DNA of 64,000 nt from Spirosoma pollinicola (GCF_002831565.1 NZ_CP025096.1:3635027-3699026), one strand, 5' to 3'. Numbered from the stretch's first letter, positions 15,733 through 25,496 are shown. The notes: generated from the letters alone by a model not told the origin. Made by a program: numbers and translations.

Positions 15733-18700
15733 TTAAAAACCAATTTGTAGCCCGACCATGAATGTGCGAGCCTGCGGGAACTGGCCATAGTCAATCCCAT
15801 TTGTCAGCGTTGGGTTGGTGTTGCTGGTGCGCGAACCAACTTCGGGGTCATAGCCTGTATATTTCGTAAACGTCAGCAGGTTGGTTGAGGCTACATAAAC
15901 CCGCGCTCGGCTCAGTGTACCGCGAGAGAACGACTGCAACGCACCCGCTGGTACAGAATAACCGATGCTCAGGTTTTTTAACCGCAAATAAGACCCATCT
16001 TCAATGAACCGGTCCGATGTGCGCGAATTACCGTTGGGATCTCCATCGACCGCGCGCGGTACATCGGTGTTGGTATTGGTCGGTGTCCAGGCACGTAGCA
16101 CATCCGTTCCGGCGTTGAACAGCCGTAACATGCCCTGCTCAATTACTTTCACGCCGTTATAAATTTTGTTGCCCTGCACACCCTGAAAAAACAGAGACAT
16201 GTCGAAACCCCGGTAGTTGGCAGATAGGTTCAGTCCGTACGTGAATTTCGGCAGGAAGCTGCCCAGATTGACCCGGTCATTGGCGTCAATCTTGCCATTG
16301 CCATCGGTGTCCACAAAGCGAAGGTCGCCGGGTTTGGCATTGTCCTGTGTAGGGGCCGATTTGACCTCATCCGAATTCTGGAAAATACCCGCCACGCGCC
16401 AGCCATAGAAGTATTGAATCGGCTGGCCAGCCTCGGTGCGGGTAATGTCGAATCCGCCGTAATCGGCATTGGCACCGTTGAGGAGGGGAGAAACGGTTGG
16501 CCCAAGACTCAGCACTTTGTTTGTAATAAAACTAATGTTACCCGACGCATTAAAGCGGAAAGCACCTTTCGTTTTATTATACCCCAATTGCATTTCTACG
16601 CCATTGTTGCGCATGCTGCCCACATTCACAATGGGCGATTGTGAGTAGCCGATGGATGGCGCAATGGGCTGATTCAGAATCAGTCCATCCGTATTACGCT
16701 GATAGACTTCAGCCGAGAGGGTAATGCTGTTGTTGAACAATCCCAAATCCAATCCCACATTACTCATTTTGGTGACCTCCCAACGCAGGTCGGTATTACC
16801 CAGCCGGTCGAAGTACGTTCCCTGCGACCGGTCGCCACCCAGGATAGCGTTGGTATTCTGGGAGACTGCTACCTGCCACGAATAATCGCCAATGCCGTTG
16901 AAGCCCATTGTACCGTAGCTGGCACGGAGTTTCAACTCCGAAACAGCGGGTACATTCTTCAGGAAAGCCTCTTCGCTGATCCGCCAGCCCGCCGATACCG
17001 ATGGGAAATTACCCCATTTGTTGCCGGGTGCAAAGCGGGAAGAACCATCCCGCCGGAACGACGCGCCTAGTAAGTACTTGCCCGCATATTCGTAATTCAG
17101 CCTGCCCAGATAAGAGAGCAAAACGTTTTGTGAGCGTGTCCCCGTTAGGCCCGCACTGGTGCTAATGACAGCGCTCAGCTCGCGGATGGTGTTTGATGCC
17201 GCCTGGCCCGTACCGATTATTTCAAGCGTATTTCCCGCCTGCCGTTCGGCCACTGCCACTACATTGAGGCTATGTTTCCCAAAGGTTTTTTCGTAGGTCA
17301 ACTGGTTCGAAATCAGGGGCGATGCATACGAGTAGCGGTCTTCAGAAAGACTGGCCAGCGCACGGGCGTTGAAACTTTCGCTATAGATCGGCAAAAATGA
17401 AAACGTGCGGGCCGTTACATAGTCGATACCACCCCGCAGCCGGTACGTCAGCCCGTCAATGATTTTTACATCGACATAGGCACTGCCCAGAATTTTCATA
17501 CGTTGCGTGTTGCTTTGATCCTGTAATGCAGCACGTACCGGGTTTTGTGGGTCCGAACCGTCGGAGCCGTCCGGGCCACGATAGCCACCTAGCAGCGTAG
17601 GGTCTTCGATGGGCATGTAAGGCGTCATGCGAATCATGTTTTGTACCTGTGTCCGGCCACCAGCGCTTACTTCGTTGAGTTTATCATCGTACGAAATAGT
17701 GAGCGTTTGACCGAACGAAAAGCGCTTGCTAATGGTATGGTCGGAGTTAATACGGAAGTTGCCCCGCTTATAACCCGTGCCTTGCATAATGCCTTGCTGA
17801 TTGAAATACCCGACCGATGAATAGAAGCGCGACCGCTCGTTGCCGCCAGACAACTGCACGCTGTGCTGGGTGATAGGAGCGGCCCTGAATACGGCCTTTT
17901 GCCAGTCGGTATCTGTTTGTGCATACGTTTGGGTTGATCCGGCGTAGATAGGTTGATTCAAGTTGCCGAAGCGTGTTGGAATTGGCTGGCCAGCGTTGGT
18001 ACGCAGGGCTGTTCCATATTGAATATACTCGTCGCGGTTGAGCAGGTCAAGCTGCCGCCAGGCACTTTGCGTACCAACGTAGCCATCGTAGCTGACATGC
18101 AGTTTGCCGTCGCCGGTTCCTTTTTTTGTTGTCACGATGATAACGCCATTGGCCGCCCGTGACCCGTAAATAGCCGCCGAGGATGCGTCTTTCAAAACAT
18201 CGACAGACTCAATATCACGGGTGTCGAAGTTGTTCAGATCACTCGTGGGGAAACCGTCAATTACATAAAGCGGGTTAGCGGCATAGTTGATCGAACCAAT
18301 TCCCCGAATTCGTACGATTGGTGTTTCGCCAGGTGATCCATTACTAACTACCGTTACACCGGGCACACGCCCCTGAATGGCCTGTTCGACACTCGGTACG
18401 GGCAATTGTGTTACTTCCTGGGCTGATACCGACGAAATAGCCCCCGTTACAGACGCCCGTTTTTGCGTGCCGTAGCCTACAACAACCACTTCGCTAATGG
18501 ATTTGACATCGTCGAGAAGTGTGACATTAATCCGGCTGCGGTTGGCCACAGCTACCTCCTGCGAGGCATATCCCACAAAGCTAAAGACCAGTACGGCGTT
18601 GTCTGGTGCGTTCAGACTGTACTCGCCCGCTACATTGGTGGTTGTTCCGCGTGTAGTACCCTTTACCACCACGCTAACCCCCGGAATACCCTGTCCGGCT

Positions 18701-19206
18701 TTATCCAGCACCCTGCCATTAATGTCGGCCAGCGGCTGCGTTGATGTCATTGACCAGCCAATTCGTTCCAGTTTGTCGATGGTTCGATTGGGTAAGCTTA
18801 CGGATTCGGTCGACTGATCGGTGGCAGCTTGTGTTTCGATCTTTTCGATTTTACGAAAAAGCCGCGTGTTCTTTTCCTTCGTCGATACAATAGCGTAGAA
18901 TTTGGACTGTACTTTCCGATACGTTAAGCTTGACCCACTCAACAGGTTAGTCAGCTCTGTTTCCAGATTTCGATTGTGCTGGTTAACCATCACCACCTTC
19001 GTATTAACCAGATTGGTTGGGTAGATGAACGAGACACTATAGTATTGTTCAAGTTCACCTAATGCACTTTTCAGCGTAATTAAACGTGTATCAGCAGGCT
19101 GATTCTGATGGGTAAAATGCTTGTTGCTTGAGGCTATAAGCTGCCCTCGAACGGGTAAAATGCCCGCCAGCAGCAACGTTCCAAGCGCAATTAGTTGTTT
19201 CGTCAT
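15733..19206 (-). CDS. SusC/RagA TonB-dependent outer-membrane transporter with STN domain
   Basis: A TTG start at 19215 is possible, but the ATG at 19206 (MTKQLIALGTLLLAG) gives a clean signal peptide and 1157 residues. Domain order: an STN (secretin/TonB short N-terminal) domain, about 40-105 (ALGELEQYYSVSFIYPTNLV); a carboxypeptidase-regulatory-like domain, about 158-235 (INGRVLDKAGQGIPGVSVVV); a TonB plug (VVVGYGTQKRASVTGAISSV, then LKDASSAAIYGSRAANGVI); and a 22-strand-type beta barrel ending in FMVGLQIGF. It imports large substrates through the outer membrane. The STN domain is the part that, in FecA-type systems, contacts the FecR anti-sigma factor, whose gene lies immediately upstream. 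Confidence 0.95.
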   Translation of the reverse strand: MTKQLIALGTLLLAGILPVRGQLIASSNKHFTHQNQPADTRLITLKSALGELEQYYSVSFIYPTNLVNTKVVMVNQHNRNLETELTNLLSGSSLTYRKVQSKFYAIVSTKEKNTRLFRKIEKIETQAATDQSTESVSLPNRTIDKLERIGWSMTSTQPLADINGRVLDKAGQGIPGVSVVVKGTTRGTTTNVAGEYSLNAPDNAVLVFSFVGYASQEVAVANRSRINVTLLDDVKSISEVVVVGYGTQKRASVTGAISSVSAQEVTQLPVPSVEQAIQGRVPGVTVVSNGSPGETPIVRIRGIGSINYAANPLYVIDGFPTSDLNNFDTRDIESVDVLKDASSAAIYGSRAANGVIIVTTKKGTGDGKLHVSYDGYVGTQSAWRQLDLLNRDEYIQYGTALRTNAGQPIPTRFGNLNQPIYAGSTQTYAQTDTDWQKAVFRAAPITQHSVQLSGGNERSRFYSSVGYFNQQGIMQGTGYKRGNFRINSDHTISKRFSFGQTLTISYDDKLNEVSAGGRTQVQNMIRMTPYMPIEDPTLLGGYRGPDGSDGSDPQNPVRAALQDQSNTQRMKILGSAYVDVKIIDGLTYRLRGGIDYVTARTFSFLPIYSESFNARALASLSEDRYSYASPLISNQLTYEKTFGKHSLNVVAVAERQAGNTLEIIGTGQAASNTIRELSAVISTSAGLTGTRSQNVLLSYLGRLNYEYAGKYLLGASFRRDGSSRFAPGNKWGNFPSVSAGWRISEEAFLKNVPAVSELKLRASYGTMGFNGIGDYSWQVAVSQNTNAILGGDRSQGTYFDRLGNTDLRWEVTKMSNVGLDLGLFNNSITLSAEVYQRNTDGLILNQPIAPSIGYSQSPIVNVGSMRNNGVEMQLGYNKTKGAFRFNASGNISFITNKVLSLGPTVSPLLNGANADYGGFDITRTEAGQPIQYFYGWRVAGIFQNSDEVKSAPTQDNAKPGDLRFVDTDGNGKIDANDRVNLGSFLPKFTYGLNLSANYRGFDMSLFFQGVQGNKIYNGVKVIEQGMLRLFNAGTDVLRAWTPTNTNTDVPRAVDGDPNGNSRTSDRFIEDGSYLRLKNLSIGYSVPAGALQSFSRGTLSRARVYVASTNLLTFTKYTGYDPEVGSRTSNTNPTLTNGIDYGQFPQARTFMVGLQIGF

Positions 19207-19224
19207 GGTTACCAAGAGGTTGAG

Positions 19225-20223
19225 TTATTGAATGATGATTCGATTTGATTGTTGAGTAATATGTAAGTCAAATAAGGTAGCCAGCCCGTCTAGGATGGTT
19301 TGCATGGACTGGTTTGGGATCGTTCCGGATAGTGTTTGGCGCTGCAAATCAGGGTCAGCGATAATCACTTTTACACCGTATGTATCTTCCAGCATTTGTG
19401 CAACTTCCTGCAACGTTGTGCCATCGAACGTTAGCTTACCGGTTTGCCAAGCCGACTGTGCCGCTGCGTCAACGTGTTTGCGGTAGTACACTTTCGCCTT
19501 TACGTCGGCATAAAACAGATCGCCGGGTTGCATAACCAGTTTTTGTTTCGCCTGGTCTCCCACATCAAGCCGTATTTTGCCATTGTTCAGCACCACTTTT
19601 GCCCGGTTTGCTCGTGCCATCACGTTAAATTGAGTACCCAGCACTTCGATATTGAGCTTATTGGGTAAGTGAACCACAAAGCGCTCGTGATTACGCTGGT
19701 GCGTTACCCGAAAGAACCCTTCGCCATCCATCCAGACTTCACGGGTTTGATGGGTAGCCCAACGAGGAGCATAACGAAGGTGGCTATTGCCATTAAGCGT
19801 CACCGTCGAACCATCGGGTAAGGTTAGGGAAGCCATCTTGCCGAAAGCGGTCCTATAGACCAGATCTTTGGGATATAATTGCTGATAACCCCAAAAAGCA
19901 CTTGCGGCTAACAAAACGAACCCAATCAGGACGGCGGCCCAGCGCATTGGCTGAGCATACCAGTTTGCTTGCCGAACCGGGACGTCAATAAAGGGCAGGG
20001 GAGGTTCCATACGCTTACGGATAGCCGAAAGCAGTTGGTCGGGGTCGGGAGCCGAACTATTGGGAGGGGCATGCCAATCGGCTTTGCCGAGCTGCGCATC
20101 GAGCCGATGGGTCAGGTATGTCAGCCCATCTTCGGTAGTTAACCAGTCCAATACCCGCCGGGCTTCGGCAGGCGTAACCTGATTATCAAAATAGCGTTTG
20201 AGTAACTGTTCCGTGATGGGCAT
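19225..20223 (-). CDS. FecR-family anti-sigma factor
   Basis: This 332-residue protein has the Bacteroidota FecR layout. A cytoplasmic N-terminal helical region covers about 1-85 (LLKRYFDNQVTPAEARRVLDW). A single membrane span lies at about 93-113 (WAAVLIGFVLLAASAFWGY). The periplasmic FecR domain is at about 125-220 (YRTAFGKMASLTLPDGSTVT, LNGNSHLRYAP, VLGTQFNVMA). The C-terminal DUF4974 domain covers about 255-330 (LTFDGTTLQEVAQMLEDTYG, LSGTIPNQSMQTILDGLATL). It should hold the neighbouring ECF sigma factor inactive until the SusC STN domain signals substrate loading. It is followed by SusC after about 18 bp. Confidence 0.94.
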   Translation of the reverse strand: MPITEQLLKRYFDNQVTPAEARRVLDWLTTEDGLTYLTHRLDAQLGKADWHAPPNSSAPDPDQLLSAIRKRMEPPLPFIDVPVRQANWYAQPMRWAAVLIGFVLLAASAFWGYQQLYPKDLVYRTAFGKMASLTLPDGSTVTLNGNSHLRYAPRWATHQTREVWMDGEGFFRVTHQRNHERFVVHLPNKLNIEVLGTQFNVMARANRAKVVLNNGKIRLDVGDQAKQKLVMQPGDLFYADVKAKVYYRKHVDAAAQSAWQTGKLTFDGTTLQEVAQMLEDTYGVKVIIADPDLQRQTLSGTIPNQSMQTILDGLATLFDLHITQQSNRIIIQ

Positions 20224-20295
20224 AGAAAAGCATTTTGCTTACTATACACCACCCGTAGATGAAAGTATTATTGGAAACGGAAAAATAATTCAGGA

Positions 20296-20880
20296 TTAAC
20301 TACAAAAAGTAGCGACAATTAAAATCATAGCTTCTATACCTGCGTGCTGGCGTAAGTAGTCACGGAGAAATCGGCAGGCGTGGTAGTATTGTACCTTGAC
20401 CGTATTAATGGAAATCTGAAGTTTTGATGCCACCTCTTCATTCGATAAACCCTCTTCAGATCGCAGCGTAAACACCAATCGCCGTTGGGCAGAAAGCTTA
20501 CGAAGGCCATCTTGAAGAACAGAGCTATATTCGTTCAACAGGAGGGTCTCTTCGGTTGTTGTATCGGTCTCTGTTTGCGTAACCTGATGGCTCATATGCC
20601 GTAGAATAGTCCGTTTGTTAGCGCGAATGCTGTTTAAGACCTGGTGCCGCATGGCGGTTGCCAGGTAATTTCTAACCGACTGCAATTCGTCTAACTGAGC
20701 TCGATAGGTCCACAATTTCAGGTATACTTCCTGGAGGGCATCTTCAGCTAGAGCCGGGTCTTTTACATACTGAATGGCAATACTATATAGATAATGGTAA
20801 TACCGCCGAAACAAGGTTTCGAACGCTACTTCGTCGTTTTGTTTTAACCGAAGTGTTAATTCATTATCCGTCAGTTCCAT
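20296..20880 (-). CDS. ECF RNA polymerase sigma-70 factor (Bacteroides expansion family)
   Basis: The ATG at 20880 (MELTDNELTLRLKQNDEVAF) gives 194 residues. A longer frame reaching 20949 is disfavoured because a -7 promoter box overlaps that position. Region 2 is at about 20-85 (FETLFRRYYHYLYSIAIQYV, then ALAEDALQEVYLKLW). Region 4 is at about 120-175 (LRKLSAQRRLVFTLRSEEGL, then NEEVASKLQISINTVKVQYY). It pairs with the FecR gene 72 bp downstream and should activate the FecR-SusC-SusD operon. Confidence 0.94.
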   Translation of the reverse strand: MELTDNELTLRLKQNDEVAFETLFRRYYHYLYSIAIQYVKDPALAEDALQEVYLKLWTYRAQLDELQSVRNYLATAMRHQVLNSIRANKRTILRHMSHQVTQTETDTTTEETLLLNEYSSVLQDGLRKLSAQRRLVFTLRSEEGLSNEEVASKLQISINTVKVQYYHACRFLRDYLRQHAGIEAMILIVATFCS

Positions 20881-20946
20881 GGTGTTCGTTGCGCAAGAAC
20901 CAGCCAACGATCTTAATCGAAATGAAATTCGATTCGCCGTTATTGA

Positions 20947-20954
20947 CAAATTTA
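20947..20954 (-). promoter_or_regulatory. Candidate -7 box (TAAATTTG) for the ECF sigma gene
   Basis: The minus strand reads TAAATTTG, a TAnnTTTG match about 67 nt upstream of the ATG at 20880. It overlaps the upstream alternative start at 20949, supporting the shorter protein. No clear -33 TTG was found. Confidence 0.45.
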
Positions 20955-21059
20955 AAAAAGAATTGTCCTAAACAGGGAAATAATACTTTTTATTTGCTGG
21001 ATGCCTTAGTAAACTTGCATTACGTGGGTTTATAATCTTTTCCGTTGCTTGTTCTCATC

Positions 21060-23486
21060 ATGCGTTATACGAAGGCAATAGCTGTTTCGCTATTTACATT
21101 AGTACTTGTTTGGGCGTTAAATCGCTCGTGGGGCAGCATTCCGGCCTTCGGTCCATTATTAAGTCCTTTTATTGGATTCTGGCAAAATGCTGAGTCTGTA
21201 AACAATGCCGATGAAGAAATCACGCTGAACGGAACCAAAGCCCCCGTGACGGTTATCTTCGATGACTTAGCCATTCCACACGTTTTTGCCCAGAATGACG
21301 CCGATGCTTATTTCGCGCAGGGCTACCTTACGGCCCGCGACCGGCTTTGGCAAATGGAATTCCAGACCCATGCTGCTGCCGGGCGGGTTTCTGAACTGGT
21401 TGGCGATAAAGCACTGGAATTGGACCGTTACAACCGACACCTTGGCATGGGCTTCGGTGCCGAACGGGCAGTGAAAGAAATGATGAAAGATCCGCGATCC
21501 CGCGAATCGGTCGAGGCTTACACCGCTGGTATCAATGCCTACATCAAGCAACTGTCTCCCGCCAACTATCCGCTCGAGTACAAATTGCTGGGTTACGCGC
21601 CTGAACCCTGGCAACCCATCAAGTGTGCATACTTTCTAAAATATATGTCGGGCGTTCTGGCACTGGGAGCCGACGACCTGAACATGAGCAACGTGCTGAA
21701 AAAGGTTGGCCCTGCCGTTACATCCGATCTCTTTCCTGATTATCCATTTCGTGAAGACCCTATCATACCGACCGGAACAAAGTGGGATTTTTCTCCGGTG
21801 AAAGTCCCGACTGTTCCAGCCAACGTCTTTCCAGACACGAAGCCGCTGGCCATGAACTGGCCGGAACATGACCCCGCCATTGGCAGTAATAACTGGGCGG
21901 TTGGTCCACAGAAATCAGCAACGGGCTATCCTATTCTGGCTAATGACCCGCACCTGACGCTTAGTTTGCCATCTATCTGGTATCAGATTCAGCTGGTCAC
22001 GCCAACCATGAACGTATATGGAGCCTCGATGCCTGGTTCGCCGGGGGTTATTATTGGCTTTAATAAACAGGTCGCCTGGGGTGTTACCAACGTTGGGGCT
22101 GATGTGCTTGATTTCTACCAGATTCGATTTAAAGATACTTCTAAGCAAGAATACTGGCACGACAACCGCTGGAAACCGGTAAGTCGTCGGCTGGAAGTCA
22201 TTAAAGTGAAAGGCAAGCCCGATGTGGTCGATACCGTGCTTTATACGCATCACGGACCCATTATGTATGAGGTAGGCCAGAAACCGTTTGCCAAAAATGT
22301 ACCGGTGGGCTATGCCGCTCGTTGGATTGCGCATGAAGCATCTAATGATTTCCTGACATACTATTTACTGGATCGCGCCAAGAACCACGACGATTACCGC
22401 AAGGCCTTGTCTTTTTACGGGGCTCCGGCTCAGAACTTCGTTTTTGCTGACGTAGCCAAGGACATTGCGATCTCGCCAAACGGCCGTTTCCCGCTTAAAT
22501 GGAAAGACCAGGGTAAGTTTCTGCTGGACGGTACCAATCCCGCTCACGACTGGCAGGGCTGGATTCCGGCGGCACAGAATCCGCACGTAAAAAATCCGCC
22601 CAGAGGTTTTGTTAGCTCAGCTAACCAGTCATCTACCGATCCCACCTATCCGTATTATATCAACTGGCAATTTGCCCCCGCTGAACGGGGCACCCGAATC
22701 AATCAACGGTTGACGGCTATGCAAAAAGCTACGCCTGATAGTCTGCGCATGTTACAAAATGACAACCTGAATCTGCGGGCAGCTAATGCACTTCCTGTCT
22801 TTTTACCTTACATACAGGAGAAAGGCTTATCGGGCGAGCAGGCAAAGGCGTTGGGTATCATGAAGAAATGGCGGTACAACCATGATGTAGCCGAAACCGC
22901 ACCCACCATTTTTACAGAATGGATGCGTCAGTACATGGATGGTGTCTGGAAAGATGATTTTCCGAGCAACGATACAACTACGCTGCGTTACCCAAGTTTT
23001 GACCGGACCCTTCAACTGTCCGAAAAAGAGCCAAACGCGAACTGGTTCGATGATGTAACGACGCCCGCTCATGAGACGATTGGCAGCGTATTGACGCAAA
23101 GTTTTCAATCGGCGGTTGATTCGTTAACCCGGCAGCACGGACCAATAGGAACTGCCTGGCAATGGGGGAGCCACAAAGCGACCAAAATTGGTCATTTGGC
23201 CCGTCTGGATGCGCTCAGTGCGCTAAACGTTCAAATTGGGGGTGGGGCGGGTATTGTTAACGCCACGACCGAGCGTACCGGCCCATCGTGGCGAATGGTC
23301 GTGGCATTGGGACCAACACCTAAAGCCTACGGTGTATACCCTGGCGGGCAGTCGGGTAATCCGGGTAGTCCTTATTATTTGAACATGCTTGAAACCTGGC
23401 GTACCGGTCAGCTTAATGAACTGCTGTTTTTGCAAACACCGCAGGACAAAAATGCACGCATCAAGCGAAGACTCACATTGAAATAA
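21060..23486 (+). CDS. Penicillin acylase-family Ntn hydrolase
   Basis: The ATG at 21060 is preferred to an upstream TTG at 21045 and gives 808 residues with an N-terminal signal/anchor (MRYTKAIAVSLFTLVLVWAL). The alpha-chain signature is present (YFAQGYLTARDRLWQMEFQ, then AAAGRVSELVG). The autoproteolysis site is GSNNWAV with the catalytic Ser near residue 276. Beta-chain features follow (NDPHLTLSLPSIWYQIQLV, PGSPGVIIGFNKQVAWGVTN). The precursor is cleaved into two chains, with Ser as the N-terminal nucleophile. Relatives act on beta-lactams, N-acyl homoserine lactones or other N-acyl amides, and the natural substrate here is unknown. It stands alone downstream of the divergent sigma factor. 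Confidence 0.93.
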   Translation: MRYTKAIAVSLFTLVLVWALNRSWGSIPAFGPLLSPFIGFWQNAESVNNADEEITLNGTKAPVTVIFDDLAIPHVFAQNDADAYFAQGYLTARDRLWQMEFQTHAAAGRVSELVGDKALELDRYNRHLGMGFGAERAVKEMMKDPRSRESVEAYTAGINAYIKQLSPANYPLEYKLLGYAPEPWQPIKCAYFLKYMSGVLALGADDLNMSNVLKKVGPAVTSDLFPDYPFREDPIIPTGTKWDFSPVKVPTVPANVFPDTKPLAMNWPEHDPAIGSNNWAVGPQKSATGYPILANDPHLTLSLPSIWYQIQLVTPTMNVYGASMPGSPGVIIGFNKQVAWGVTNVGADVLDFYQIRFKDTSKQEYWHDNRWKPVSRRLEVIKVKGKPDVVDTVLYTHHGPIMYEVGQKPFAKNVPVGYAARWIAHEASNDFLTYYLLDRAKNHDDYRKALSFYGAPAQNFVFADVAKDIAISPNGRFPLKWKDQGKFLLDGTNPAHDWQGWIPAAQNPHVKNPPRGFVSSANQSSTDPTYPYYINWQFAPAERGTRINQRLTAMQKATPDSLRMLQNDNLNLRAANALPVFLPYIQEKGLSGEQAKALGIMKKWRYNHDVAETAPTIFTEWMRQYMDGVWKDDFPSNDTTTLRYPSFDRTLQLSEKEPNANWFDDVTTPAHETIGSVLTQSFQSAVDSLTRQHGPIGTAWQWGSHKATKIGHLARLDALSALNVQIGGGAGIVNATTERTGPSWRMVVALGPTPKAYGVYPGGQSGNPGSPYYLNMLETWRTGQLNELLFLQTPQDKNARIKRRLTLK

Positions 23487-23561
23487 CCTCGCTGGTCGGT
23501 TTCTGATAGGAAGCTGTAGGTATAACAGTATAAAAGCGGCTTTACGGCTGTATTAGACACG

Positions 23562-23924
23562 ATGATTGAAATTATTCTGATTGCGATTCTCAGCTTGTTA
23601 GCCCAACTCGTTTTGCCCTGGTGGAGTCTGGCCATCGTAGCTTTCGTTATTTGTTTCTGGCGTAGCTCACGGGCAGGACAGTCGTTTTTTGCCGGGTTTT
23701 ATGGGGTGGCTTTAGTCTGGCTGATTTATGCCATTTTCCTTCATTCACGTACCGATGGAGTTTTTATGGGGCGGATGAGCGAACTGCTCTTCAAAACGAA
23801 CAGCGCTGTTCTTCCTGAACTCGTGACAGCCATCGTTGGTGGTCTGGTAGGTGGACTTGCTGGCTTGTCCGGTTACTTTGTCAGGCAAGCTACCGGAAAT
23901 CAGCCGCAAAAGCGTACAGCCTGA
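23562..23924 (+). CDS. Small integral membrane protein, unknown function
   Basis: This 120-residue protein has four hydrophobic segments: about 1-25 (MIEIILIAILSLLAQLVLPW), 25-37, 47-65 (FFAGFYGVALVWLIYAIFL) and 90-113 (VTAIVGGLVGGLAGLSGYFV, glycine-rich). I recognise no domain. It follows the acylase by 75 bp in the same direction and may share its transcript. The OmpH-like gene downstream has its own promoter box. Confidence 0.7.
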   Translation: MIEIILIAILSLLAQLVLPWWSLAIVAFVICFWRSSRAGQSFFAGFYGVALVWLIYAIFLHSRTDGVFMGRMSELLFKTNSAVLPELVTAIVGGLVGGLAGLSGYFVRQATGNQPQKRTA

Positions 23925-23953
23925 AGGGCTGACTCATAATTCGATAAATCCCC

Positions 23954-23961
23954 TACCTTTG
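23954..23961 (+). promoter_or_regulatory. Candidate -7 box (TACCTTTG) for the OmpH-like gene
   Basis: TACCTTTG matches TAnnTTTG and lies 35-42 nt upstream of the GTG start at 23996. No clear -33 TTG is seen. Confidence 0.45.
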
Positions 23962-23995
23962 TGGTATAAACTGATAACTAACTGATTCGTTTCCT

Positions 23996-24595
23996 GTGAA
24001 GAATGCCTCATTAATTCTAAATGTCATCCTGACAATTGCCGTAGCTATATTGTACTACCTGCATTTTAAAGATCACCAGCCCGAGGCTGTTTCGGATGTT
24101 AAAACTACCACTACCGACGTAAAAGGTAAGGCTATTGTCTACGTAAATGTCGATTCACTGCTAACCAAATACGATTATTTCAAAGACACTCAGAAAGTCC
24201 TTGAAAGCAAGCGGTTTCAGTTAGAAAACGATTTAGCGGCCAAAGGTCGTAATCTGCAAAACAAAGTGACATTCTTTCAGCAACGGGCTGCTACCATGAC
24301 CCAGGAACAAGGTCGTGCTACCGAAGCGTCGCTGCAAAAGGAGCAACAGGACATTCTGGCCTACCGCGAACGGGCTGCCCAGAGTCTGGCTGCTGAAGAA
24401 CAAACAAAAAACAAACAACTCTACGACCAGATTTACGACTATCTGAAGAAAGAGAACGCCCAGAACAAATATGAATTCGTATTGGGCTATACTAAAGGTG
24501 GCGGCATTCTGTTCGCCGATCAATCGGGCGATCAAACCAGTCGTATTCTGGCTGGACTGAACAAAGAGTACAAAGCCAAACAAGAGAAAAAATAA
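23996..24595 (+). CDS. OmpH/Skp-family periplasmic protein
   Basis: The start is GTG (VKNASLILNVILTIAVAILY), and no in-frame ATG precedes the conserved region, so GTG is accepted. The 199 residues comprise an N-terminal membrane anchor or signal, then the OmpH motif GKAIVYVNVDSLLTKYDYF, and a long charged coiled coil at about 60-150 (KVLESKRFQLENDLAAKGRN). A C-terminal segment follows (YEFVLGYTKGGGILFAD). Skp-type proteins chaperone unfolded outer-membrane proteins in the periplasm as trimers with helical tentacles. A strong hairpin follows. Confidence 0.88.
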   Translation: MKNASLILNVILTIAVAILYYLHFKDHQPEAVSDVKTTTTDVKGKAIVYVNVDSLLTKYDYFKDTQKVLESKRFQLENDLAAKGRNLQNKVTFFQQRAATMTQEQGRATEASLQKEQQDILAYRERAAQSLAAEEQTKNKQLYDQIYDYLKKENAQNKYEFVLGYTKGGGILFADQSGDQTSRILAGLNKEYKAKQEKK

Positions 24596-24859
24596 TTTCA
24601 GTCGCTCCAAAGCGAGTGAGCAAAAATCCGGCTATTAAACGAAAAGAGAACGTCGTTTAATAGCCGGATTTGTTTTCATATTTAGTGGAATACGCTTCTC
24701 AAGTCGGTCAATTTCTATGGCTCATGTAAACCTCTATTCCTTTTCGGGTGTTCTTGCTCTTGCCGACTTACTTTTTCAGCCCTATTAATCCATTTTTTAG
24801 TTTGTTAGATATGGATTATATATCATATATCTTACAGCCTATATCAGACATACCCACAC
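24596..24859. other. Intergenic region with terminator, otherwise empty
   Basis: This 264-bp gap holds the hairpin at 24624-24671. The rest is AT-rich, with short self-complementary TATATCATATATC-like stretches around 24812-24850 just before smpB. No gene is supported. Confidence 0.5.
24624..24671 (+). terminator. Perfect 19-bp hairpin terminator after the OmpH-like gene
   Basis: Positions 24624-24642 (AAATCCGGCTATTAAACGA) pair without mismatch with 24653-24671 around a 10-nt loop, followed by TGTTTTC. This is consistent with an intrinsic terminator with a weak T-tract. Confidence 0.75.
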
Positions 24860-25321
24860 ATGGCATCTGCTTCAATTGTTAAACAAGTTGATATCCGCAA
24901 TCGACGGGCTTCGTTCGAGTATTCGTTTCTGGAAACCTATACCGCTGGTATTGTCTTGACAGGTACCGAAATAAAATCTGTTCGACAGGGGAAGGTAAAT
25001 TTGCAGGATGCGTATTGCCTGATTCACAATGATGAGCTCTTTATTCGTCAAATGAGCATCTCGACTTACACCGAGGGAACACACTACAACCACGAACCCT
25101 TACGCGACAGAAAGCTTTTACTGGCAAAACGGGAAATCAGACGGCTTTCAGAAAAATTGAAAGATCAGGGATTGACCATCGTTCCTGTCCGTATGTTTAC
25201 CAGCGAACGGGGCTTCGCTAAAATCGATATTGCGCTGGCAAAGGGTAAAAAATTATTCGATAAACGAGATAGTATTAAAGAGCGTGACGTTGAGCGGGAA
25301 ATGCAGCGCGAACGATATTAA
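24860..25321 (+). CDS. smpB: SsrA-binding protein SmpB
   Basis: This 153-residue protein matches SmpB closely: IRNRRASFEYSFLETYTAGI, VLTGTEIKSVRQGKVNLQDA, then HDP-like HYNHEPLRDRKLLLAKREI, and a basic tail KKLFDKRDSIKERDVEREMQ. SmpB binds tmRNA and brings it to stalled ribosomes for trans-translation. The C-terminal tail inserts into the mRNA channel. The tmRNA gene itself is not in this window. Confidence 0.97.
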   Translation: MASASIVKQVDIRNRRASFEYSFLETYTAGIVLTGTEIKSVRQGKVNLQDAYCLIHNDELFIRQMSISTYTEGTHYNHEPLRDRKLLLAKREIRRLSEKLKDQGLTIVPVRMFTSERGFAKIDIALAKGKKLFDKRDSIKERDVEREMQRERY

Positions 25322-25496
25322 TTAGCACAAATACAAAAAAAAAGAACTTTTGTAGAGTAATATGTCAACTCCATGCAGGGTAGTGTATTATCTTTATTTT
25401 ACTTTTATTTTTTCTTACCTGTTAAATTTTTCATAAGTATTGCCGATATGTGGATAACTCTGTAACTTGCTACCGTACAGAGGCTCTAAACGCGAT

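Noticed and set aside
20881..20949. N-terminal extension of the ECF sigma factor to 217 residues
   Set aside because: The extension overlaps a TAAATTTG promoter box and has no sigma-region similarity; the ATG at 20880 matches the family start.
21060..23486. Antibiotic resistance by beta-lactam degradation
   Set aside because: The penicillin acylase family is broad and acts on many N-acyl compounds; there is no resistance gene context.
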